A stretch of DNA of 64,000 bases from NCBI RefSeq assembly GCF_008107695.1, contig NZ_VIRG01000056.1:232474-296473 (forward strand). The letters are read 5' to 3'. Every line of letters begins with the position of its first letter. Position 1 is the stretch's first letter. The translations under genes and the position numbers were made by a program. The notes under the pieces were generated by a model. It searched no databases. It was not told the DNA's origin and saw nothing but the letters and a program-made list of their open reading frames with translations. This document shows positions 47,563 through 56,788 of this stretch, one piece after another. This stretch comes from Stappia sp. BW2 (GTDB lineage Bacteria; Pseudomonadota; Alphaproteobacteria; Rhizobiales; Stappiaceae).

Positions 47563-48069
47563 TTACGACTGTTTCTCGTCGTCGCGCACGCGGCGCTCGG
47601 CGTTGATCTGTTCCAGCTCGGCCATCTTCTCGCCAATAGGCTTCAGGGCCGTGACAGTTTCGCGGAACTGCTGGGCGCGCTGGTCGAGCATGCGTTGGGC
47701 GAGTTCCGGAAATTCCAGGATCATGCGTTTGAACAACGCGCGGCGAATGCGGATGATGCTTACGCCGTCGACGGCTTCCGCCCGGCAGGGGCGCTTGTTT
47801 TCAGCAAGAAGAGCGGTCTCGCCCAGAAGCGTACCCTCACCGACACGCTCGATTTCCTCGTAGCCGTCCTTGGTGCGCATCTGCAGACTAACCGTGCCGC
47901 TGGTGATTACCAAACCACCATCGGCGCGGTCACCCTGATCGAACAGGCGCTGGCCGCGGTTGTAATCCATGCTTTCGGCGCTGAAGGCGAGCAAACGAAG
48001 CTGATCGTCCTGAAAATCCGAAAGCGTCGGGATTTGTTTGAGAATCGCAATGTCTTGGGCAAGGCTCAT
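47563..48069 (-). CDS. Stand-alone cyclic-nucleotide-binding domain protein
   Basis: A 168-residue protein with one Crp-like cNMP-binding beta barrel (about residues 15-125: RGQRLFDQGDRADGGLVITSGTVSL, then GEGTLLGETALLAENKRPCRAEAV with the phosphate-binding cassette) and a C-terminal helical tail. There is no helix-turn-helix, so it is not a Crp-type regulator itself. It follows the OmpR-type regulator gene after 25 bases and is probably cotranscribed, which suggests that it modifies or reports on that system. Confidence 0.85.
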   Translation of the reverse strand: MSLAQDIAILKQIPTLSDFQDDQLRLLAFSAESMDYNRGQRLFDQGDRADGGLVITSGTVSLQMRTKDGYEEIERVGEGTLLGETALLAENKRPCRAEAVDGVSIIRIRRALFKRMILEFPELAQRMLDQRAQQFRETVTALKPIGEKMAELEQINAERRVRDDEKQS

Positions 48070-48094
48070 GCCCAAGAAATACGCCGATTACCGG

Positions 48095-48778
48095 TTAGGG
48101 CACAAGCTTATATCCACCGGCTTCTGTGACAAGAAGCTCCGCATTGGACGGGTCTCGCTCGATTTTCTGCCTGAGGCGGTAAATGTGGGTTTCCAGCGTG
48201 TGGGTGGTCACCCCGGAATTGTAGCCCCAGACCTCATGCAGCAGAACATCGCGGGTCACGGGCTTTTCGCCGGCGCGGTAGAGGAACTTGAGGATGGAGG
48301 TTTCCTTTTCCGTCAGCCGGACCTTGGAGCCGTTGTCGTCCTGCATCACCTTGGCCGCGGGCCGGAAGGAATAGCGGCCAATGGCGAAGGTGGCGTCTTC
48401 GCTCTGTTCATGCTGGCGCAGGTGCGCCCGCACACGGGCCAGAAGCACGGCGAACTTGAAGGGTTTGGTGACGTAGTCGTTGGCACCGGCTTCAAGCCCC
48501 AGGATCGTGTCGCTGTCACCGTCATGGCCGGTCAGCATGATGATCGGCGCCTTGAACCCGCTCTTGCGGAGCAGTTTGACCGCCTCCCGACCGTCTATGT
48601 CGGGCAGGCCAACGTCCATCAGCAGCAGGTCGACGTGTTCTTCCTTGGCCATGGCAATTCCGGACGTGGCCGAATCCGCCTGGATCGTCTCGAATTCATC
48701 GTAAAGCGAAAGCTGTTCCACCAGCGCTTCACGCAGTTCATTATCGTCATCGACAATCAATATCGTGCGAGCGGTCAT
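48095..48778 (-). CDS. OmpR/PhoB-family response regulator
   Basis: A 227-residue two-component regulator. The receiver domain has the acidic pair VDDD, the phospho-acceptor in LLLMDVGLPDIDG near residue 54 and the VTKPFKFAVL lysine. The winged helix DNA-binding domain is at about residues 130-227 (TRDVLLHEVWGYNSGVTTHTLETHIYRLRQKIERDP). No histidine kinase gene is nearby, so it is an orphan. ATG at 48778 is the natural start; the open frame to 48835 adds 19 residues. It is divergent from the L,D-transpeptidase gene. Confidence 0.9.
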   Translation of the reverse strand: MTARTILIVDDDNELREALVEQLSLYDEFETIQADSATSGIAMAKEEHVDLLLMDVGLPDIDGREAVKLLRKSGFKAPIIMLTGHDGDSDTILGLEAGANDYVTKPFKFAVLLARVRAHLRQHEQSEDATFAIGRYSFRPAAKVMQDDNGSKVRLTEKETSILKFLYRAGEKPVTRDVLLHEVWGYNSGVTTHTLETHIYRLRQKIERDPSNAELLVTEAGGYKLVP

Positions 48779-48970
48779 CGTCGCGTTCCTCGCCAAAATC
48801 CAAAAACTTTTCACGACGACTTGTGCAAAGGACACAAGCGCGTTCCTGCTCCTATGTGCGTGGGAAATTGTTCGCGCACAAGCGGCGTCGCGTCAATTCT
48901 TCTTCACGCGGGGTTTAGGGGTGGTTTATCAAGGAGACCGGCGGAGCGGCCAGGAAGAACAGGCACAAGC

Positions 48971-49510
48971 ATGAAAACCTTGAAAAAATCGGCGAGAAAG
49001 CTGGAAGTTTACGCATCGCCACTGAATCGAAGGCGAGGCGTTCTCCGTCTCGGGGGGATCACGGTTCCGTGTGCGCTTGGCCGGTCCGGTATCGTCACGC
49101 GCAAGCGCGAAGGCGACGGCCGCACGCCTGTGGGCCGTTTTGCCTTGCTGCACGTCTATTATCGTCCGGACCGGGGGCTGCCACCGGCAACGCTGCTGCC
49201 GGCCGAACCGTTGTCGCCGACGTCCGGCTGGTGCGACGATCCTGCCCATCATCGGTACAACAGGCCGGTGCAACTGCCTTTTCCGGCCAGCCACGAGAAG
49301 ATGTGGCGCGACGACAGGCTCTACGACATCGTCGTCGTGCTGGACTGCAACCTGGCCCCTGCAGTGAAGGGAAAAGGCAGCGCGATCTTCTTTCACATCG
49401 CTCGGGAAGGCTATTCGCCGACGGAAGGCTGCGTAGCGGTCTCGCCGGAACACATGCGCCTGATCCTTCAGAACGTCGGCCCAGGCGCGGAGATGGTCAT
49501 CCACGCCTGA
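48971..49510 (+). CDS. L,D-transpeptidase (YkuD) family protein
   Basis: A 179-residue protein of the peptidoglycan cross-linking family. The catalytic site is the His in IFFHIAREGYSPTEGCVAVS and the Cys eleven residues on; the common SHGC motif is TEGC here. GDGRTPVGRFALL is also a family sign. There is no signal peptide in the predicted start (MKTLKKSARKLEV), so export is unclear and the substrate may be intracellular. It is divergent from the OmpR-type regulator. Confidence 0.85.
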   Translation: MKTLKKSARKLEVYASPLNRRRGVLRLGGITVPCALGRSGIVTRKREGDGRTPVGRFALLHVYYRPDRGLPPATLLPAEPLSPTSGWCDDPAHHRYNRPVQLPFPASHEKMWRDDRLYDIVVVLDCNLAPAVKGKGSAIFFHIAREGYSPTEGCVAVSPEHMRLILQNVGPGAEMVIHA

Positions 49511-49529
49511 GCCGAGTTTCAGAAGCGGT

Positions 49530-50018
49530 TTACGGAGTGGCGGACACCTGCGGCCGGTAGATGATGAAGCTGCCGCTGACCGTGACCGAGGTCCTGACGC
49601 CGGCAGCGTCGGTCGTGGTTGCCGTGCGAACGCCGAAACTGTTGCGCTTGACGGTCTGGTCGTCCGTGACATTGCTTTCCAGAAAGGTCGCCCTGTTGCC
49701 GTCGACGCTTTCCAGGATTGCCGTGTGCCGTGGTTCACCGCGAGACATGGTCTGCTCCTCCCAACTGCCGTCGGGGTGGGTTACGCGGACGGTGACTTCG
49801 AAACGTCTGAACTGAAAGACGTCACCCGGCCGGGCATCGGTCAGATTGTCGACCACCCGCCCCCAGGCATAGGTGGAGGCCGGTTTGTCGAAGCCGAGGT
49901 GCGTGAAGCCATTGTTGACCAGGGTCCAGCACTGGCCGTCGCCTTCAACACGGCCAAGTCTCTCGGTGGCGAAATTGATCAGGCGTTGTGCCTGTTGAGC
50001 GTTTACATCGGGCATCAT
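49530..50018 (-). CDS. CHAP/NlpC-like cysteine amidase fold protein
   Basis: A 162-residue protein with a probable papain-like amidase fold: Cys30 in DGQCWTLVNNGF at the start of a helix, WGRVVDNLTDARPGDVFQF, and His98 in RHTAILESVDG. That Cys and His spacing matches CHAP/NlpC hydrolases that cut peptidoglycan peptides. It has no signal peptide, so a substrate in the periplasm would need another export path. The exact family is not certain. It converges with the L,D-transpeptidase gene, ending 19 bases from it. Confidence 0.7.
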   Translation of the reverse strand: MMPDVNAQQAQRLINFATERLGRVEGDGQCWTLVNNGFTHLGFDKPASTYAWGRVVDNLTDARPGDVFQFRRFEVTVRVTHPDGSWEEQTMSRGEPRHTAILESVDGNRATFLESNVTDDQTVKRNSFGVRTATTTDAAGVRTSVTVSGSFIIYRPQVSATP

Positions 50019-50237
50019 CGTTATCCTTTATAACTGCCCCGTGGACGCAATCTTAGGCCTGCATGACCATGAGCTCTGTAACCGGCATCACGATTCCGCT
50101 GGTAAAAGGGGCAACCGAATGCGCCCTGCCGCGTTTTTCAAAAAGTGTCTCACAGGCAGGGGCCGTGGCCAACCGCATAGGTTTCCGCTGTCTTGTCTGC
50201 TATGACCGAAGCTCGGGTTCACGGGGATGATCAGGAC

Positions 50238-51131
50238 ATGCGCTGGAAAGGCCGCCGCGGCAGCAGCAACGTTGAAGACAGGCGTTCGATGGGCGGGAGG
50301 CGGCGCATGCGCGTCGGTGGCCGCCGGATGAGAGCAGGTGGTGGCCTCGGTTTGACGGGCCTTTTGATCGTGGTTGGCATTGCCTGGCTGACCGGCATCA
50401 ATCCGCTGGCATTGCTCGGCCAGCTGGACGGTGGCGGTGGATACGACACCCAGTCCTACCAAACCCAGGCACCCCGCAGTGCCGCCGACGAGGAAACCGC
50501 GCAATTTGTGTCCGTTGTTCTTGCGGACACTGAAAACACCTGGGGCCAGATCTTTGAAAATGGCGGCGCGTCTTATCCCGAACCGACGCTGGTTCTGTTT
50601 TCCGGGTCTGTGTCTTCGGCTTGCGGTTATGCCAGTGCGGCCACAGGTCCGTTCTACTGCGGCGCCGACGGCAAGCTGTATATCGACCTGTCCTTCTATC
50701 AGGAGCTGGCGAACCAGCTCAACGCACCCGGCGATTTCGCGCAGGCCTATGTGCTGGCGCATGAGGTCGGCCACCACATCCAGAACGTGCTCGGTGTACT
50801 CCCGGAGTTCCACAAGTCCCGGCGCACGCTCAGCAAGGCGGAGGGCAACGCCCTGTCCGTGCGTGTCGAATTGCAGGCCGATTGTTATGCCGGTATCTGG
50901 GCGCATTACGCTGCCAGGCAGAAAGGCTTTGTCGAAGAAGGCGACATCGACGAGGCTCTCAATGCGGCGAGCCGGATCGGTGATGACACCTTGCAGCGTC
51001 AGGCGCAGGGCTACGTCGTGCCGGAAAGCTTCAACCATGGCACCTCGGCGCAGCGCGCCCGCTGGTTCAGGAAGGGCTTTCAGTCCGGCGACCTCAATGC
51101 TTGTGACACGTTCAATGCGGTGAGCCTGTAG
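50238..51131 (+). CDS. Neutral zinc metallopeptidase, KPN_02809/YpfJ-like
   Basis: A 297-residue protein starting MRWKGRRGSSNVEDRR, typical of this family. One membrane segment lies near residues 36-58. The exported domain carries the zinc motif LAHEVGHHIQNVLG near residue 175, and ELQADCYAGIWAHYA with the third ligand Glu. The open frame begins at 50193, but the ATG at 50238 is the family-like start. Substrates are unknown. Confidence 0.9.
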   Translation: MRWKGRRGSSNVEDRRSMGGRRRMRVGGRRMRAGGGLGLTGLLIVVGIAWLTGINPLALLGQLDGGGGYDTQSYQTQAPRSAADEETAQFVSVVLADTENTWGQIFENGGASYPEPTLVLFSGSVSSACGYASAATGPFYCGADGKLYIDLSFYQELANQLNAPGDFAQAYVLAHEVGHHIQNVLGVLPEFHKSRRTLSKAEGNALSVRVELQADCYAGIWAHYAARQKGFVEEGDIDEALNAASRIGDDTLQRQAQGYVVPESFNHGTSAQRARWFRKGFQSGDLNACDTFNAVSL

Positions 51132-51320
51132 AGGGCACCAACACATCGCGTCATGCCCTGCAATGACGAACGAGTGGATTGCCGGACTGGCCGCCGTTTA
51201 CGCATACCTGCGATGACGGCCTGTCCCACTGGTAATTTGCCGTGTTTTCCGCCATATAAGGGCAAATGTCCGCAAGATGGCGGACGCTTTTCCTTGAAGT
51301 TTTGTAGAAGTGCGACCGGT

Positions 51321-52232
51321 ATGGCGTCTGAAACCAGACCCTTTTTGAAGATGAACGGCCTTGGCAATGATTTCGTGGTCTGGGACGCGCGGGAAAAACC
51401 GCTGCGTCTGACCCCCGAAGCCATTGCTACCTTGGGCGACCGGGAGACGGGCATCGGTTTCGACCAGATGATCACTGTCGAACGGTCCAATCTGGGTGTC
51501 GATGCCTTCATGCGTATTCATAACCGCGACGGCAGTGAGGTGTCGGCCTGTGGCAACGCCACGCGCTGTATCGGCCGTTTGCTGATGGAAGAAGCCGGCA
51601 AGGATCTCGTCACGATCGAGACCGGCGCCGGGCTTCTGCATGCGTTCGATGCCGAAGGTCCGCGCAGCGTGACTGTCGACATGGGGCTGCCGCGGCTTGC
51701 CTGGAACGAAATTCCGCTGGCGGAAGAGTTTGCCGACACCCGCGCGATCGAACTTCAGATCGGGCCGATCGACGATCCGATCCTGCACACGCCGGCCGTC
51801 GTCAACATGGGCAATCCGCACGCGATCTTCTGGGTCGACGATGTGGAAGCCTATGAGCTTGAGCGGGTCGGCCCCTTGCTGGAACACCATCCGATCTTTC
51901 CGGAATACGCCAATATTTCGCTGGCGCATGTGTTCGACACCGATCAGATCCGGGTGAAGGTCTGGGAACGCGGCGTCGGCCTGACGCTGGCCTGCGGCAC
52001 TGCTGCCTGTGCGGTTGGCGTTGCCGCTGCGCGTGATGGCCGGACAAGCCGCAAGACCACCATCCATCTGCCGGGCGGCCCCATCGGGATCGAATGGCGC
52101 GAGAGCGACAACCACGTGCTGATGAGCGGTCTGACGGAAGTGGAATTTGAAGGCGAGGTCGATCTCGATACGCTGGACTGGCGCAAGACCGCCACGGGCG
52201 ACGCCCCGGTGGAGGCTGGAGCCGCATCATGA
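51321..52232 (+). CDS. dapF: Diaminopimelate epimerase
   Basis: Converts LL- to meso-diaminopimelate, the substrate of LysA and of peptidoglycan synthesis. The 303-residue PLP-independent racemase has the two catalytic cysteines in SACGNATRC (about residue 75) and LACGTAACA (about residue 223), and the start motif MNGLGNDF. The ATG at 51321 is chosen because it begins MASETRPFLKMNGLG. Its stop overlaps the mtaB start as ATGA. Confidence 0.95.
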   Translation: MASETRPFLKMNGLGNDFVVWDAREKPLRLTPEAIATLGDRETGIGFDQMITVERSNLGVDAFMRIHNRDGSEVSACGNATRCIGRLLMEEAGKDLVTIETGAGLLHAFDAEGPRSVTVDMGLPRLAWNEIPLAEEFADTRAIELQIGPIDDPILHTPAVVNMGNPHAIFWVDDVEAYELERVGPLLEHHPIFPEYANISLAHVFDTDQIRVKVWERGVGLTLACGTAACAVGVAAARDGRTSRKTTIHLPGGPIGIEWRESDNHVLMSGLTEVEFEGEVDLDTLDWRKTATGDAPVEAGAAS

Positions 52233-53497
52233 GCATTGATGTCGTCACCTTTGGCTGCCGGCTCAATGCGTATGAGTCGGAGGTCATGAAGCGCGAGGCG
52301 GAGGCTGCGGGCCTTGAGGATGCCATTCTCATCAACACCTGCGCCGTCACCGGTGAGGCCGTTCGCCAGGCCCGCCAGGCCGTGCGCAAGGCCAAGCGCG
52401 ACAATCCGAAAGCAAGAGTGATTGTCACCGGCTGCGCCGCACAGACGGAGAGCGAGACCTTCTCCGCCATGGACGAGGTGGATCTGGTGCTCGGCAACAC
52501 GGAAAAACTGGAGCGCAAGTCCTACCAGGACGTTGCCGCTTTCGGCGTTTCCGAAACCGAGAAAGTGCGCGTCAACGACATCATGAGCGTCGAGGAAACC
52601 GCTGGTCACCTGATTGACGGACTGACGGGCCGCGCCCGAGCGTTCGTGCAGGTCCAGAACGGCTGCGATCACCGCTGCACCTTCTGCATCATCCCCTATG
52701 GCCGGGGCAATTCCCGCTCAGTCCCGATGGGCGTGGTCATCGACCAGATCAAGCGCCTTGTCGACAACGGCTATAACGAGATTGTGCTGACCGGGGTGGA
52801 CATCACCTCCTATGGCGCGGATCTGCCGGGAACGCCGAAGCTGGGCACGCTGTCGGCCAAGATCCTGAAAATGGTTCCGGAGCTGAAGCGCCTGCGGCTG
52901 TCTTCCATCGATTCCATCGAGGCGGACGACGACCTGATGCGGGTGATTGCGGAAGATGTGCGGTTGATGCCGCATCTGCATCTGTCCCTGCAGGCGGGCG
53001 ACGACATGATCCTGAAGCGGATGAAGCGTCGCCATTTACGTGCGGACACGATCCGCTTCTGCGAAGACGTTCGCCGCCTGCGTCCTGACATGGTTTTCGG
53101 GGCTGACATCATTGCCGGTTTCCCGACAGAAACCGAGGACATGTTTCAGAATTCGCTGCGGATCGTCGACGAATGCGATCTCACGCATCTGCACGTCTTC
53201 CCGTTCTCGCCGCGCAAGGGCACACCGGCAGCGCGCATGCCGCAGCTGCCGCGTGACGTCGTGAAGGCGCGCGGCGCGCGCCTCAGGGCCAAGGGTGAGG
53301 AAGCGCTGGTCCGGCATCTTCAGGCCGAGGTCGGCAAGACCCGCCCGGTGCTGATCGAGAAGGAAGGTCTTGGCCGCACGGAACAGTTCACGCAGGTCGA
53401 ACTTGGCGGCGGCGCTGCCGGTGAGATCGTCGAAACGAGAATTATCGGCCATACCGGCCGCCATCTTCTGGGCGAAGCCCTTTCCAAGGCTGCCTGA
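52229..53497 (+). CDS. mtaB: tRNA t6A37 methylthiotransferase MtaB
   Basis: Radical SAM enzyme that changes t6A37 to ms2t6A37 in tRNAs for ANN codons. The 422-residue protein has the N-terminal UPF0004 domain with three cluster cysteines (TFGCRLNAYES, INTCAVT, VTGCAAQ). The radical SAM cluster CDHRCTFCIIPYGRG is near residue 147, and the protein ends with a TRAM-type tail (TEQFTQVELGGG). It overlaps dapF by four bases; this dapF-mtaB-ftsY order is a common one in the class. Confidence 0.94.
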   Translation: MSIDVVTFGCRLNAYESEVMKREAEAAGLEDAILINTCAVTGEAVRQARQAVRKAKRDNPKARVIVTGCAAQTESETFSAMDEVDLVLGNTEKLERKSYQDVAAFGVSETEKVRVNDIMSVEETAGHLIDGLTGRARAFVQVQNGCDHRCTFCIIPYGRGNSRSVPMGVVIDQIKRLVDNGYNEIVLTGVDITSYGADLPGTPKLGTLSAKILKMVPELKRLRLSSIDSIEADDDLMRVIAEDVRLMPHLHLSLQAGDDMILKRMKRRHLRADTIRFCEDVRRLRPDMVFGADIIAGFPTETEDMFQNSLRIVDECDLTHLHVFPFSPRKGTPAARMPQLPRDVVKARGARLRAKGEEALVRHLQAEVGKTRPVLIEKEGLGRTEQFTQVELGGGAAGEIVETRIIGHTGRHLLGEALSKAA

Positions 53498-53572
53498 GGG
53501 GCGGTTCACGGATCGGTTGATGACAGGCTCTTCTGCGAAATGTGTTGGATTGGATTGAAGCTGGACAAACAG

Positions 53573-53678
53573 CCTCATCCTGAGGAGGCGCGAAGCGCTG
53601 TCTCGAAGGATGGGCCGCTTGCTCCGGGGGTGTAGCCCATCCTTCGAGACGGTCCGGTAGGACCTCCTCAGGATGAGG
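53573..53678. repeat. Third inverted pair of the palindromic repeat element
   Basis: Between mtaB and ftsY, one copy at 53573-53616 (CCTCATCCTGAGGAGGCGCG ... AAGGATGGGCC) is followed after 18 bases by an opposite copy at 53635-53678 (GCCCATCCTTCGAGACGG ... CTCAGGATGAGG). The second copy has a different loop (TCCGGTAGGA). It is the same family as at 3638-3804 and 37895-38026. Confidence 0.88.
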
Positions 53679-53749
53679 CGGAATGTGTGGCCACTTTTGT
53701 TACGACAGTTTAAGAACGCAGTGTTGGGCAGATTTTTTAAGGCAGGTTC

Positions 53750-55135
53750 ATGAGCGAGAAAAAGCGCGGCTTTCTGGGGCGTCTCTTCGGTGGCAAAAGC
53801 AAACCGGAAGACGAGGCTGTTCCGGCCGCTGAAGATGCGGCACAGGACGCACCATCCGCAGAACCGCAGGACGAGGACCCTGCGCTTGACGTGGAGATGG
53901 AGGTTCGTCCCGTTGCCGCGCTGAACGAGCCGTTCAAGCCGTTTACGATGGATGCTTCACCGGGGATCGCTCCCGAGCTGTCGCCGATGACACCGGCGTT
54001 GCAGCCGGAAGACATTGTGTCCACCGATATCGGTTCCGATGTCGAGCCTCTGGAGACCGAAACGCCTGAACCGCCTGCGGAAGAACCTGAAGCCTCTCAG
54101 CCGGAAGCACCCGCGCCCGAAACGCCTGCACCAGAAGCACATACGCCTGAAACGGCAAGTGTGCCGGATCCGGTCATTACGCCCACGCCCGTGGAAGAGC
54201 CTGCTGCCGAAGAACCGAAGCTGTCCTGGTTTCAGCGGCTGAAGGCTGGTCTGTCCCGGTCTTCCGCATCGCTGACCGAAGGCATCAGCTCGATCTTCAC
54301 CAAGCGCAAGCTGGATGCCTCCATGCTGGAGGAGCTGGAGGATATCCTGATCCAGGCAGACCTTGGCGTCGACACGGCGATGGCGATTACCGAGCGGCTG
54401 TCCGACGGGCGCTACAACAAGGAAATCTCGCCGGAGGAAGTGCGGGAGATCCTGGCTGAGGAAGTCGAGAAAGTTCTGGCTCCCGTTGCCACGCCGCTGG
54501 ATCTCGATACCGGCAAGAAACCGCATGTGGTTCTGATGGTCGGGGTCAACGGCACCGGCAAGACCACCACCATCGGCAAGCTGTCGCAGAAGCTGCGCTC
54601 CGAAGGCAAGACCGTCATGCTTGCCGCTGGCGATACCTTCCGCGCCGCTGCGGTGGAGCAGTTGAAGATCTGGGGCGAGCGCACCGGCGCTGAAGTGATT
54701 TCCCGCGATACCGGGGCCGATGCGGCCGGGCTTGCCTATGACGCGATGAAGGAAGCGAAGGCCAAGGACGTCGATGTGCTTCTGGTCGATACGGCCGGGC
54801 GACTGCAGAACAAGGCGGAGCTGATGGATGAGCTGGAAAAGGTCATCCGTGTGATCAAGAAGCACGATCCGGAGGCGCCGCACACGGTTCTGCTGACGCT
54901 GGATGCGACGACCGGACAGAACGCGCTCAACCAGGTCGAGATCTTCGGCAAGGTTGCCGGCGTGAACGGTCTAGTGATGACGAAGCTGGATGGCACGGCG
55001 CGCGGTGGTATCCTGGTCGCGATTTCCGCCAAATATGCTTTGCCGGTGCATTTCATCGGTGTCGGCGAAGGGGTTGCCGATCTTGAGCCCTTCTCGGCCA
55101 AGGAATTTGCCAGCGCGATCGCGGGGATGGCTTAA
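53750..55135 (+). CDS. ftsY: Signal recognition particle receptor FtsY
   Basis: GTPase that docks SRP-ribosome complexes at the inner membrane. The 461-residue protein has an acidic, Pro/Glu/Ala-rich N-terminal region of about 155 residues (with repeats like EAPAPETPAPEAHTPE), typical of alphaproteobacterial FtsY. The NG domain follows, with G1 GVNGTGKTTTIGKL, DTAGRLQNKAELM (G3) and TKLDGTARGG (G4). The C-terminal GVGEGVADLEPFSAKEFASAI is conserved. The start follows AAGGCAGGTTC. Confidence 0.96.
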   Translation: MSEKKRGFLGRLFGGKSKPEDEAVPAAEDAAQDAPSAEPQDEDPALDVEMEVRPVAALNEPFKPFTMDASPGIAPELSPMTPALQPEDIVSTDIGSDVEPLETETPEPPAEEPEASQPEAPAPETPAPEAHTPETASVPDPVITPTPVEEPAAEEPKLSWFQRLKAGLSRSSASLTEGISSIFTKRKLDASMLEELEDILIQADLGVDTAMAITERLSDGRYNKEISPEEVREILAEEVEKVLAPVATPLDLDTGKKPHVVLMVGVNGTGKTTTIGKLSQKLRSEGKTVMLAAGDTFRAAAVEQLKIWGERTGAEVISRDTGADAAGLAYDAMKEAKAKDVDVLLVDTAGRLQNKAELMDELEKVIRVIKKHDPEAPHTVLLTLDATTGQNALNQVEIFGKVAGVNGLVMTKLDGTARGGILVAISAKYALPVHFIGVGEGVADLEPFSAKEFASAIAGMA

Positions 55136-55232
55136 CCGGCCATCAGGTCCGCCACGGGAACCGTAGGAGACCTGACCGGGGCTGGCGATGGATCCCAGCT
55201 GCATGATTGTGTATTTACTGACCCATGGTCAG

Positions 55233-55257
55233 GGAACCTCAACACCTCGGGTGCGTT
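55233..55257 (+). promoter_or_regulatory. EcfG general-stress promoter before the BON-MscS gene
   Basis: GGAAC (55233-55237) and CGTT (55254-55257) are spaced by exactly 16 bases, a perfect match to the alphaproteobacterial EcfG consensus GGAAC-N16-17-CGTT. The predicted transcript would start about 70 bases before the ATG at 55334. Confidence 0.75.
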
Positions 55258-55333
55258 GTGTTAGCGTCGAAGTCCATCGCGCGCGGACACCCTTGTAATG
55301 ACGGCAACCGAGCGCAAGCGCGGAAAGGCCGTC

Positions 55334-56737
55334 ATGATTTCCAGACTGTTGCAATCCTTCCTTCTCGTCCTTGTGCTGTCCCTGTCAGCCGCACAGCCTG
55401 TTCTGTCACAAACGGAAAACAAGTCCGGCGCAATCACCGCCGTGCCCGGCGCCGGTGAAGATCAGGCGATAGAGCACCGTATCAACGACATTTTTGATGA
55501 ACTCGACGGGCTTGCCGGAATTTCCGTTTCGGTGAAATCGGGTGTGGTCAATCTGAACGGTACGGTGACCGAGGCCGTTCTTGCCACGAAAGCGGAAGAG
55601 CTTGCCAGCCGCGTCGACGGCGTTGTTGCGGTCCAGAACAATCTCACCGAAGAAACCGCACTGGAGGAACGCCTGGTTCCGGTTTACGAACGGTTGCACG
55701 CGCGTCTGTTGCAGGGCGTGAATTATCTGCCGCTTGCCATGGTTGCCTTGCTTGTCTGGATGCTGGCCAGTGCCGCCGGTGTGCTGATCGCGCGGCTTGA
55801 ATGGCCCTGGAACAGGCTAACACCAAATGCCTTCATCGCGGATCTTGTCAGGCAGCTGATCAGGATCCTGTTCTTCACGATCGGCATCGTGCTGGCGCTT
55901 GATGTGCTTGGCGCAACCGCGGTCATCGGCACCTTGCTCGGTGCGGCGGGTATCGTGGGCCTGGCGGTTGGTTTTGCCGTCCGGGACACGGTCGAAAACT
56001 ACATCGCCAGTATCATGCTCAGCATCCGGCAGCCGTTCAATCCGAAGGATTTCGTCAGGATTGAAGGCTATGAGGGCTATGTCATCAGTCTCACGTCGCG
56101 CGCCACGATCCTGATGGAAAAGGATGGCAACCATATTCGCATCCCCAACGCGATCGTCTTCAAGAGCACGCTTATCAATTACTCCACAAATCCGCGGCGC
56201 CGCTTCGTGTTCGAACTGGGTGTGGACGCGGAAAGCAATCTGGACAAGGCGCTGGATGTCGGGCTGAACACGCTTCGCCGTCAGGGGTTTATTCTTGGAG
56301 AGCCCTCTCCTGATGCCTGGATAGAGGCACTGGGAGACTCCAACGTCGTTCTGAGCTTCGTCGGCTGGATCGACCAGACGCGCACCGATTTCCAGAAGGC
56401 CCGGTCGGAGGCGATGCGCCTCGTCAAGCTTGCGCTTGAAGCAAATGGCTTCTCCCTGCCCGAACCCATCTATCGGCTGCGCTTCGACGATGCGCCCGCT
56501 CTGGAAAACCTCCTGGCAGACAGGGAGCAGCCGGATCGGGACCTAAGACAAATCGCCAGCAAGGAGACAGTCTTCCCCGAAACGGTGGAAGAGGTGCCGA
56601 ACGATACGGAAGCCGACAGGGACCTCGAAAAGCAGGTTGACCAGGAGCGTATAGCCACCCAGTCGGAAGATCTTCTCGATGAGCATGCGCCGAAGGAATT
56701 CGGTGCGAAGTCCGCCAAGCCTTCCAAGCGTTCGTGA
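55334..56737 (+). CDS. Mechanosensitive ion channel (MscS) with BON domain
   Basis: A 467-residue membrane protein. A signal peptide (MISRLLQSFLLVLVLSLSAAQPVLSQ) is followed by a periplasmic BON domain (about residues 45-105, GISVSVKSGVVNLNGTVTEAVLATKAEELA). Three membrane segments come next, the third being the MscS pore helix (GTLLGAAGIVGLAVGFAVRDTVENYIASI), then the cytoplasmic beta domain and a charged tail. It would open under membrane tension to release solutes in osmotic downshock. The ATG at 55334 has AAAGG upstream. An EcfG-type promoter lies before it. Confidence 0.9.
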   Translation: MISRLLQSFLLVLVLSLSAAQPVLSQTENKSGAITAVPGAGEDQAIEHRINDIFDELDGLAGISVSVKSGVVNLNGTVTEAVLATKAEELASRVDGVVAVQNNLTEETALEERLVPVYERLHARLLQGVNYLPLAMVALLVWMLASAAGVLIARLEWPWNRLTPNAFIADLVRQLIRILFFTIGIVLALDVLGATAVIGTLLGAAGIVGLAVGFAVRDTVENYIASIMLSIRQPFNPKDFVRIEGYEGYVISLTSRATILMEKDGNHIRIPNAIVFKSTLINYSTNPRRRFVFELGVDAESNLDKALDVGLNTLRRQGFILGEPSPDAWIEALGDSNVVLSFVGWIDQTRTDFQKARSEAMRLVKLALEANGFSLPEPIYRLRFDDAPALENLLADREQPDRDLRQIASKETVFPETVEEVPNDTEADRDLEKQVDQERIATQSEDLLDEHAPKEFGAKSAKPSKRS

Positions 56738-56788
56738 AAGTTGTCAGAGGCTGAGCGACGATCCGGCGGTGTTTTGCAAAGGTGCAGG

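Noticed and set aside
55157..55185. Another GGAAC upstream of the MscS gene
   Set aside because: No CGTT or GTT at the right spacing; the copy at 55233 has the full pattern.
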